A stretch of DNA of 64,000 bases from Rhodosalinus halophilus (GTDB taxonomy: Bacteria; Pseudomonadota; Alphaproteobacteria; Rhodobacterales; Rhodobacteraceae), in NCBI RefSeq assembly GCF_003298775.1, contig NZ_QNTQ01000010.1, positions 62,001 to 126,000 on the forward strand, in the 5' to 3' direction. The notes under the pieces are model-generated. The model was not told where the DNA came from. It made no database searches and saw only the letters and a program-made list of their open reading frames with translations. Shown here in pieces: positions 54,986 to 61,983 of this stretch. Position 1 is the stretch's first letter. Every line of letters begins with the position of its first letter. A program made the position numbers and the translations under genes.

Positions 54986-55404
54986 TGCGGGCGGGCCTCG
55001 TCGCGCTCGCTGCGCTCGCCGCCGCGCCGGCCGCGGCCGAGACCCTCGTCGCCACGCGCCTGATCCGCGCGCAGGAGGTGATCGGCCCCGGCGACGTGAC
55101 CCTTTCTTCCGGCGAGGTGCCCGGCGCGCTGACCGATCCCGCCGCGGCCGTGGGTCGCGAGGCGCGGGTCGCGCTTTATCCCGGAAGGCCCGTGATGCGG
55201 GGCCAGACGGCGCCGCCTGCCCTGGTCGAACGCAACCAGATCGTCACCGTCGTCTACGCGCAGGGGGGCCTGCGGCTCACCGCGGAGGCGCGGGCGCTCG
55301 GCCGCGCCGCCGCCGGCGAACGCGTCCGCGTGATGAACCTGTCGTCGCGGCTGAGCGTCACCGGAACGGTCGCAGAGGACGGCTCTGTCCGCGTCCAACC
55401 CTGA
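54985..55404 (+). CDS. flgA: Flagella basal body P-ring formation protein FlgA
   Basis: A 139-residue periplasmic chaperone with signal peptide MRAGLVALAALAAAPAAA and the SAF-type domain (LIRAQEVIGPGDVTLSSGEVPG, GRPVMRGQTAPPALVERNQIVTVVY). It is a short form of FlgA, as usual in alphaproteobacteria. It helps FlgI form the P-ring; flgI is not in the window. Co-transcribed between flgG and flgH. Confidence 0.92.
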   Translation: MRAGLVALAALAAAPAAAETLVATRLIRAQEVIGPGDVTLSSGEVPGALTDPAAAVGREARVALYPGRPVMRGQTAPPALVERNQIVTVVYAQGGLRLTAEARALGRAAAGERVRVMNLSSRLSVTGTVAEDGSVRVQP

Positions 55405-55413
55405 GGAGATTCC

Positions 55414-56133
55414 ATGCGCCTCGCCCCTCTCGTCCTCCTGCCGCTGCTCGCCGCTTGCGCCACCGGCCCCATCGGGCGGCCGCCGGAGTTCACCTCGGAG
55501 CCCGATAGCGCCGAGCGCTTCGCGATGCTCTCGCCGGGCTTGCCGCCGGAGATCACGGCGTCGGAGCCGGCGGACGCCTCCTCGCTCTGGTCGGCAGGCC
55601 AGCGCTCGCTTCTCGGGGATCGCCGCGCGATGCGCCGCGGCGACATCCTGACCGTGGTGATCGAGATCGACGAAAGCGCCGAGATCTCCAACGAAAGCTC
55701 CCGCAGCCGCCGCGGATCGCAGCGGCTGGGCCTGCCCCAGCTCTTCGGCCTGCCGCAGCGCGCGCAGCCGGATCTGCCGGAAGGCGCCTCGCTCGCCAAT
55801 GCCGTCGAACTCGACAGCACAAGCGAGGCCAGTGGCGACGGATCGGTGCGCCGCCAGGAGGAGCTGACCCTGCGCGTGGCCGCGACCGTGACGCAGGTTC
55901 TGCCCAACGGCGTGCTCGAGATCCGCGGCAGCCAGGAGGTGCGGGTGAACTTCGAGCTGCGCGAATTGCGCGTGACGGGGCTCGTCCGGCCCGAGGACAT
56001 CTCGCGCCGCAACGAGATCACCTACGACAAGATCGCCTCGGCCCGGATCTCATACGGCGGCCGGGGCCAGATTACCGACATGCAGCAGCCGCGCTACGGC
56101 CAGCAGATGCTGGATGCGGTGCTGCCCTTCTGA
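55414..56133 (+). CDS. flgH: Flagellar L-ring protein FlgH
   Basis: A 239-residue outer-membrane lipoprotein. The signal peptide ends with lipobox LLAAC. FlgH motifs follow: SLWSAGQRSLLGDRRAMRRGDILTVVIEIDESAEISN and VLEIRGSQEVRVNFELRELRVTGLVRPEDI. It forms the L-ring around the distal rod. Preceded by GAGGAG and followed by the FliL-like gene 12 bases later. Confidence 0.95.
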   Translation: MRLAPLVLLPLLAACATGPIGRPPEFTSEPDSAERFAMLSPGLPPEITASEPADASSLWSAGQRSLLGDRRAMRRGDILTVVIEIDESAEISNESSRSRRGSQRLGLPQLFGLPQRAQPDLPEGASLANAVELDSTSEASGDGSVRRQEELTLRVAATVTQVLPNGVLEIRGSQEVRVNFELRELRVTGLVRPEDISRRNEITYDKIASARISYGGRGQITDMQQPRYGQQMLDAVLPF

Positions 56134-56145
56134 GCGGAGGCGCGT

Positions 56146-56625
56146 ATGGGCAAGCTCCTGCCGGTCCTTCTCGCCCTGGCGGGCCTCGGCGCCGGGGTTG
56201 GCGCAGGACTGATGCTGCCGGCGGCGCCCGCGCCTCAAGCGGCCGCGCCGACCGAGGCCTGCGCACCGGCAGAGACGGAGGTTGCGCCGCCGCCCGACGG
56301 GTCGCGCGAATACGTCAAGCTGGCCCAACAGTTCGTGGTTCCGGTTCTCGAGGGTGACCGCGTCGGCGCGATGGTCGTGCTGTCGCTCTCGCTCGAGGTG
56401 CTGCCAGGCGCCCGCGAAGCGGTCTTCGAGCGCGAGCCCAAGTTGCGCGATACACTCCTGCAGGTGCTGTTCGATCATGCCAACATGGGCGGCTTCGGCG
56501 CAGAGTTCATGGGGGCGGCGAATCTCGATCTGCTGCGACGGTCGCTTGCCGAAGCCGCGCGGCAGATCATGCCGGATCGCATTACCGACGTCCTGATCGT
56601 GGACATGGCGCGTCAGGACGTCTGA
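56146..56625 (+). CDS. fliL: Flagellar basal body-associated FliL family protein
   Basis: A 159-residue protein with an N-terminal membrane helix (LLPVLLALAGLGAGVGAGLML) and a periplasmic domain containing YVKLAQQFVVPVLEGDRVGAMVVLSLSLEV and VFEREPKLRDTLLQVLFDHAN, which fit FliL. FliL surrounds the stator units and raises motor torque. It is the last gene of the flgB operon and converges with the FliJ-like gene. Confidence 0.83.
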   Translation: MGKLLPVLLALAGLGAGVGAGLMLPAAPAPQAAAPTEACAPAETEVAPPPDGSREYVKLAQQFVVPVLEGDRVGAMVVLSLSLEVLPGAREAVFEREPKLRDTLLQVLFDHANMGGFGAEFMGAANLDLLRRSLAEAARQIMPDRITDVLIVDMARQDV

Positions 56626-56637
56626 ACACGGCCGCCA

Positions 56638-57048
56638 TCAGGGTGGCTCGCTCAGAATCAGTCGCTCGATCGCATCCTCCGCCTGCCGCCGCGCGGCGGC
56701 GCGGCTCCGCATGCGCCGGACGTCCTCCAGCAAGGCTGCGGCGCCCTCCCGTCGGCGCAGGCTGTCGCGCAGTCGTGTCTCCGCTTCGCCGACACGGGCA
56801 CGCGCCAGGGCGAGCTCCTGCAGGAGGGTGGTACGGCGGCGCCGGGACTGCTCCTGCCAGAGCGGCGTCGCGCCGACCGTGTGGTGCGCGATGCCGGGGG
56901 TCGCAAGCGCCGATCTTGCCTGCGCCTCCATCGCCGCGAGCGCCTGCGCCACACCCTTTTCCTCCGCCTTGGCGCGGGCGAGCGCTGCGGCGTCCCGGCG
57001 ATACCGTGCCTCAAGGACAGCGAGGAGGTCCGCCAGCTGCGCGCTCAT
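56638..57048 (-). CDS. FliJ-like flagellar export protein
   Basis: A 136-residue, almost entirely helical, charged protein (ALARAKAEEKGVAQALAAMEAQARS, LLQELALARARVGEAETRLRDSLRRREGAAALL) that looks like the FliJ coiled-coil hairpin, the stalk of the export ATPase. It overlaps flhB by 4 bases and is the last gene of the minus-strand export-gate operon. Sequence motifs of this family are weak; the call rests on structure pattern and context. Confidence 0.65.
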   Translation of the reverse strand: MSAQLADLLAVLEARYRRDAAALARAKAEEKGVAQALAAMEAQARSALATPGIAHHTVGATPLWQEQSRRRRTTLLQELALARARVGEAETRLRDSLRRREGAAALLEDVRRMRSRAAARRQAEDAIERLILSEPP

Positions 57049-58139
57049 CGCCGGCCCCGCGCCCTTGCACGCCGCCGCATGTCCTCGGCGAAGCGGATCG
57101 CCGCCGCGACGGCCCGATAGTGATCCGGCGGGATCTCGCGCCCGAGCGGCACCTCCGCGTGAAGGGCGCGCGCGGTCGGCGCGTCGCGATAGAGCGGCAC
57201 GCCATGCTCCTCCGCGATCTCGCGTATGCGCCGGGCCACCTCGTCCGTGCCCTTCGCCACGCAGACCGGGGCGGCACCCGGCGCGCGGCTCCAGCGCAGC
57301 GCGACCGCGAAGTGGTGCGGATTCACGACCACCACGTCCGCGCCGGGCACATCGCGCAGCATGCGATTGCTGGCGATCGCCTCGGCCCGCGCGCGGCGCT
57401 CCTGCTTGAGCCAGGGATCGCCTTCGGACTCCTTCATCTCGTCGCGCAGCTCCTTGTGCGACATGCGGTTGCGCCGCCGATGTTCCGCGCGCTGCCAGAA
57501 GTAGTCGAGCGCGCCCATGACACCCGCCACCGCCGTGACAAGCGCGAGGAACTCGATCATGAGGCGCGCCATCGCGGCGCTCGCGGGTCCGGGCGCGGTC
57601 ATCACGCTCGTCAGCACGTGATCGAGCCGCGCGGCGAGGAAAGCCGCGAGCACCGCAGAGATCACCAGGAGCTTCGCGAAGCTCTTGGCGAATTCGAACA
57701 GCCCGTTGCGACCGAACTTGTTCCTGGCGTTGGCGATGACCGAGAGTCGGGAGGCCTTGGGCTTGAGCTTGTCCGGTGCGACAGTGAAACTGCGCTGCGC
57801 GACGACCGCGCCGATCACGGCGAGCGCGGGCACGCCGAACCAGAGCGCCAGCGGCGGCGCGAGCGCGGTGAGCAGCCCGCCCGTCGGCGCCGAAGGCGTG
57901 CCCTCGAAGAAGAGGGGAGCGAGCCGGTCCGCCTGGGCGACCAGCGTCGCGAGCGCCGACCCCACCTCGCCCACGGACCAGGCGCCTCCCGCTACCGCGG
58001 CGACGAGAAGGCCGCCATAGGCCGCGGCGGCGCCGATATCGGCGGATCGGGGAACCTCGCCGCGCCTGCGGGCCTGTTCGAGCTTGCGCTCGGTCGGTTC
58101 GTGCGGTTTGTCGCTCCCCTCCTCGGCGCCCTGATCCAT
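57045..58139 (-). CDS. flhB: Flagellar biosynthesis protein FlhB
   Basis: A 364-residue export-switch protein. The N-terminus GSDKPHEPTERKLEQARRRGEVPRS is diagnostic, four membrane helices follow, then the cytoplasmic domain with MSHKELRDEMKESEGDP. The self-cleavage motif, normally NPTH, reads NPHH here (VVVVNPHHFAVAL), keeping the cleaved Asn-Pro and the histidine but replacing threonine. It works with FliK to switch export from hook to filament proteins. It overlaps fliR and the FliJ-like gene. Confidence 0.93.
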   Translation of the reverse strand: MDQGAEEGSDKPHEPTERKLEQARRRGEVPRSADIGAAAAYGGLLVAAVAGGAWSVGEVGSALATLVAQADRLAPLFFEGTPSAPTGGLLTALAPPLALWFGVPALAVIGAVVAQRSFTVAPDKLKPKASRLSVIANARNKFGRNGLFEFAKSFAKLLVISAVLAAFLAARLDHVLTSVMTAPGPASAAMARLMIEFLALVTAVAGVMGALDYFWQRAEHRRRNRMSHKELRDEMKESEGDPWLKQERRARAEAIASNRMLRDVPGADVVVVNPHHFAVALRWSRAPGAAPVCVAKGTDEVARRIREIAEEHGVPLYRDAPTARALHAEVPLGREIPPDHYRAVAAAIRFAEDMRRRARARGRR

Positions 58140-58909
58140 CAGTCCGACCCCATGGGCGTCTCGAGAAACAGGTGCAATGCGTCGAGCCAGACCGACAGCA
58201 TGAGGGGCGCCGCGACCGCGAAGAGCGCGAGCCCGCCCAGCGTGATGACCGGGGCGCCGACGAAGGCCACCATGAGCTGCGGCATCGCCTTGTTGATGGC
58301 GCCAAGCGCCAGGTTGTAGAGCATCGACAGGATCACGAAGGGGGCGGCCAGCGTGAAGGCGAGCCAGAACGCGCGCGCGACCCGCCCCGTGCCCCAGGCG
58401 GCGAAGGCCGCTGCGTCCGGGAATTGGCCTGCAGGCAGCAACCCGTAGGAGAGGATCATGAATTCCGCGAGGCGGACATGCAGGCCCGCCATCATCGCAA
58501 GGGCGAGACCGCCGATCGTCAGAACCTGCCCGATGGCCGGTATCGGTTCCGCCTGCGCGCCGCCAAGAAGCTGCGACAACGACGTGGCGTTCGCCGCGAT
58601 CGCGCCGGCAGTTTGCAGGGCCAGCACCATGAGCCGCAGACCGAGGCCGAGGGCGAGGCCTGTGAGCGTCTCTGTGGTGAGAAAGCGCAGGAAGGGTCCG
58701 AGCGCCGGCTCGGCGTCGGTCTCTATCGGTGCGGCGGGTGCGACGATGGCGGTGAAGGCGAGCGCCAGTGCGAGGCGGATGCGCATCGGCACGGCCTCGT
58801 TGCCGAAGCCCGGCAGCACCGCAGCGATCGCGCCCACGCGGAGAAAGACGAGCGCGGCCTGCCACAGCATCGGCTCGAGCAGACGGGCGAGTTCGGTCGC
58901 TTCGTTCAT
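58139..58909 (-). CDS. fliR: Flagellar biosynthetic protein FliR
   Basis: A 256-residue export-gate membrane protein with about six hydrophobic helices, including ALVFLRVGAIAAVLPGFGNEAVPMRIRLALALAFTAIVAP and the GLALGLGLRLMVLALQTAGAIA region typical of FliR. The stop and start overlap with flhB (ATGA) and with flhA upstream. Confidence 0.92.
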   Translation of the reverse strand: MNEATELARLLEPMLWQAALVFLRVGAIAAVLPGFGNEAVPMRIRLALALAFTAIVAPAAPIETDAEPALGPFLRFLTTETLTGLALGLGLRLMVLALQTAGAIAANATSLSQLLGGAQAEPIPAIGQVLTIGGLALAMMAGLHVRLAEFMILSYGLLPAGQFPDAAAFAAWGTGRVARAFWLAFTLAAPFVILSMLYNLALGAINKAMPQLMVAFVGAPVITLGGLALFAVAAPLMLSVWLDALHLFLETPMGSD

Positions 58910-60993
58910 GCCGCGACGGTGCCGACCAGGGCGGGCCGCGCCTCAAGCCCGATCTCCTCGAAGGAGAGGACCGGATTCGAGACGCCCTTGGCCGAGAGCA
59001 CGGTGCGCAGGAACCGCCGCCGCCGGCCGCTCGTGACGAGCGCGGGGTAGAGGCCGCGCTCGCCCGCCGCGCGCATTTCCTGCGCAACCCCGTCGCCCAG
59101 CCGGTTGAACACGTCCGGTGGCAGCGCCACGTCGAGACCGCCGCCGGCGCCCTCCACCTGATAGCTGGCGAAGGTGTCTTCCCACTCGGGGTCGAGTTGC
59201 AGAAGCGGCACGCTCCCGTCCTCGCGCCTGAGCTGCGCGACCAGCTGGAAACCGAGCCGCTGGCGCACCTGCTCGCAGATCGCCTCAGGGCTCGCATGGG
59301 TGAGCCGCGCTTCGGCGATCGCTTCGAGGATGAGCGGCAGGTTCCGGATCGAGACCTGTTCCTCGAGAAGCAGCCGCAGAACGCCGTGCAGAAGATCCAC
59401 GGGCACCTTGTCGGGCACCAGTTCGTCGAGCAGCCGGCGATTCGCCTCGGCGCGCGCGGGATCGGACAGATTGACCATCTCGTCGAGCAGGCGCCGCAGG
59501 GCGCGCAGCGTCAGCAGTCGACCGAAGTTCCGCTTGATCGTCTCCAGAAGATGCGTGGCCAGCACCTCGACCGGCGCGACCACGGTGACGCCTGCCAGAG
59601 CGGCCTCGTCCTGGGCCTCCTGCGCGACCCATCGCGCCGCCGCGCCGTAGACGGGTTCCTGCACCTCCTCGCCGGGCGGCAGGGTGTGAGCGGCATCGCC
59701 GGCCAGCGCGAGAACCTGTCCGGGACGGAGCTGCGCGCGTGCCTGCTCGACGCCGAGGATGCGGATGACATAGGTGCCGGAGGGCAGCGAAAGCTCGTCG
59801 GTCAGCCGGATCTCGGGCATGATCAGGCCATAGGTGGCCGCGATGTGGCGGCGCATGTTCGCGATTCGCGCGTCGAGTCCCGTGCCCTCGTCCAGCACCA
59901 TGTTCACGAGGTCTGGCGCGAACTCGACATGCACGTCGTCGACCTCAAGCACATCGCCGAGTGGCGGCGGCCCGGCCGGACCCGCCTCCGGGGCGTCGGC
60001 ACGCTCGTCCGCCTCGGCATGTCGGGTGCCGCGATGCGCGAAGAAGGCGGTCCCGCCCAAGACCGCGGCGCCGGCGAGAAACGGCAGCAGGGGCAGCCCC
60101 GGGACCAGAGCGAAGAGCGCCATCAGGACGGCCACCGTCGCGAGCGCCGCCGGGTAACGGCCAAGCTGGGCGAAGAGCGCGAAATCCGCTGCGCCCGTCG
60201 TGCCGCCGCGGGCGAGCAGCAGGCCGGCGGCGATCGAGATGATGACGGCCGGGATCTGGCTGACCAGACCGTCGCCCACGGTGAGGATCGCGTAGGTCTC
60301 GAATGCGCGGCCGAACGGCATGCCATGCGCGAGCACACCCATGGCGAGGCCCATGACCAGATTCAGCAGCGTGATCAGCAGGCCGGCGACAGCGTCGCCC
60401 TTGACGAACTTCGACGCGCCGTCGAGCGATCCGAAGAACGTCGTCTCCTGCTGCTCTCGCTCGCGGCGGGCCTTGGCCTCGGCATGGTCGATGGCGCCGG
60501 CGGACATGTCGCTGTCGATGGCGAGCTGCTTGCCGGGCATCCCGTCGAGCGCGAAGCGCGCTCCGACTTCGGCCATGCGGGCGGCACCCTTGGTGATCAC
60601 GGCGAAGTTGACGATCAGCAGCACGCAGAACACCACGAGTCCCAGCGCTACGCTGCCGCCCATCACGAAATCGGCGAACCCCTGGATCACGTTCCCGGCG
60701 GCATGGGTGCCTGCATGTCCCTCGCCGATTATCAGCTTCGTCGACGAGACGTTCAGCGAGAGCCGCAGCATCAAGGAGGCGAGCAGGATCGTCGGGAAGG
60801 CGGAGAAGTCCAGCGGGCGCTCGATGAACAGCGTCACGGTGAAGATGAGTATTGCGAGGGCGAAGGACGCTGCGAGGCCGATGTCGAGCATCCAGGCCGG
60901 CATCGGGAGCACCATCATGACGATCACCGCCATGAGCGCCATCGCGAGCAGGATGGTAGGGCGGAAGAGTGCGCGGAGGCTGATCGCGGGCAT
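58906..60993 (-). CDS. flhA: Flagellar biosynthesis protein FlhA
   Basis: About 695 residues: eight N-terminal membrane helices, the FHIPEP-family segment RFALDGMPGKQLAIDSDMSAGAIDHAEAKARRE, and a large cytoplasmic domain that docks export chaperones. The ATG at 60993 has GGGGGGTGA just upstream; a GTG at 61002 would add three residues and overlap the transglycosylase stop. It is the central export-gate component and is co-transcribed with fliR, flhB and the FliJ-like gene. Confidence 0.95.
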   Translation of the reverse strand: MPAISLRALFRPTILLAMALMAVIVMMVLPMPAWMLDIGLAASFALAILIFTVTLFIERPLDFSAFPTILLASLMLRLSLNVSSTKLIIGEGHAGTHAAGNVIQGFADFVMGGSVALGLVVFCVLLIVNFAVITKGAARMAEVGARFALDGMPGKQLAIDSDMSAGAIDHAEAKARREREQQETTFFGSLDGASKFVKGDAVAGLLITLLNLVMGLAMGVLAHGMPFGRAFETYAILTVGDGLVSQIPAVIISIAAGLLLARGGTTGAADFALFAQLGRYPAALATVAVLMALFALVPGLPLLPFLAGAAVLGGTAFFAHRGTRHAEADERADAPEAGPAGPPPLGDVLEVDDVHVEFAPDLVNMVLDEGTGLDARIANMRRHIAATYGLIMPEIRLTDELSLPSGTYVIRILGVEQARAQLRPGQVLALAGDAAHTLPPGEEVQEPVYGAAARWVAQEAQDEAALAGVTVVAPVEVLATHLLETIKRNFGRLLTLRALRRLLDEMVNLSDPARAEANRRLLDELVPDKVPVDLLHGVLRLLLEEQVSIRNLPLILEAIAEARLTHASPEAICEQVRQRLGFQLVAQLRREDGSVPLLQLDPEWEDTFASYQVEGAGGGLDVALPPDVFNRLGDGVAQEMRAAGERGLYPALVTSGRRRRFLRTVLSAKGVSNPVLSFEEIGLEARPALVGTVAA

Positions 60994-60998
60994 TCCGG

Positions 60999-61886
60999 TC
61001 ACCCCCCTGCGGCGAAAAGCGGCCGCACGCCGGCCAGCCCGGCGGGTACGAGCGATCCGGCGACGCCTGGCGCTTCGCCTGAGAGCAGTAGCGGAAACCG
61101 GTTCGCCGCATCGCGCGGCGGTGTGACGGCAGGCGGTGCCGGGGGTGTCTTTGGCAGCGGTGGCCGATGGGCGAGCTCCGCGCGCACGGATACGTATCTT
61201 TTTCGATAACGCTGCGCATGGACGGGCGTGCGCGAGTGATACGCGGCTGCCGCCGCCGTCCAGTCGCCGGTTTCGGCATGCAGACTTTTCAGAAAGCGCG
61301 CCGCGTAGAGCGCGCCGGTCTCCGGGTCAGCCATGTCGTCGAGCGAGCGAAAGGCGTCGCCATGCCAGCGGTGATTGATCTGGAAACACCCGAGATCGAA
61401 GCTCGTCGCGCCGCGCGAGACGTGGTGCGCGACGTAGTCCAGCATGCTGGCGCGGTCCGGGAACCATCGTCCCTCGCCTTCCATGTTCACCGTCCAGGGC
61501 CAGGGCGTGAGGATGCCGGCCTGACGCCGGCCGGTTTCCACCCGCGTGATCGCCAGCAGAACCTCGGCCGGAACGCCTTCAGCCGCTGCCGCCGTTCGTG
61601 CGGCGCTGTCGCAGCGCGCCGCTTCACTGGCGGCCGGGCCGTACGAACAGCTCAGCAGCCACGCGCAGAGAATCCGGCGCAGAAGCGAGGCGAAGGCGCG
61701 CCGGCGATGGACGGGCGAGCGCCATCTGCGCCGGCTCGGATCATTTGCCGCCTCCGTTCGATTGGTACGGGGATGGCGCCCGGGGGCGATGAAGGTTGCG
61801 GCGGCGGACGTGCAAACCGTTCCTGACCGCAATCGCTCATTGCTGAACCGTTTCCGCACGCCATGCGGCGCGGCATCGCTCGCCAT
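60999..61886 (-). CDS. Lytic transglycosylase (SLT domain), probably flagellar
   Basis: Up to 295 residues. A signal-like hydrophobic segment (LLRRILCAWLLSCSYGPAASEA) ends near residue 90. The SLT domain follows, with the catalytic glutamate E117 in LLAITRVETG, then SFDLGCFQINHRWHGDAF and AAAYHSRTPVHAQRYRKRY. It would cleave peptidoglycan to let the rod pass, making good the missing muramidase domain of the short rod-binding protein at 46270. The long N-terminus before the signal segment is suspicious; no better-placed ATG, GTG or TTG with a good Shine-Dalgarno is visible, so the true start is uncertain. It lies just upstream of flhA. Confidence 0.82.
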   Translation of the reverse strand: MASDAAPHGVRKRFSNERLRSGTVCTSAAATFIAPGRHPRTNRTEAANDPSRRRWRSPVHRRRAFASLLRRILCAWLLSCSYGPAASEAARCDSAARTAAAAEGVPAEVLLAITRVETGRRQAGILTPWPWTVNMEGEGRWFPDRASMLDYVAHHVSRGATSFDLGCFQINHRWHGDAFRSLDDMADPETGALYAARFLKSLHAETGDWTAAAAAYHSRTPVHAQRYRKRYVSVRAELAHRPPLPKTPPAPPAVTPPRDAANRFPLLLSGEAPGVAGSLVPAGLAGVRPLFAAGG

Positions 61887-61983
61887 TCGTTCACCCGCGC
61901 GTTCTGCTGCCTTGGGCCAGAGTCGCCCGCGAGGCCAAGGTTGACATGGGCGGGTTTAGGGAAGGTTAGTCTCTTGCGATGCG

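Noticed and set aside
58768-61209. An 813-residue open frame on the plus strand opposite flhA, and a similar one at 56643-58319 opposite flhB
   Set aside because: Both are antisense shadows of well-recognised flagellar genes, rich in Arg, His, Gln and Glu, with no family motifs.
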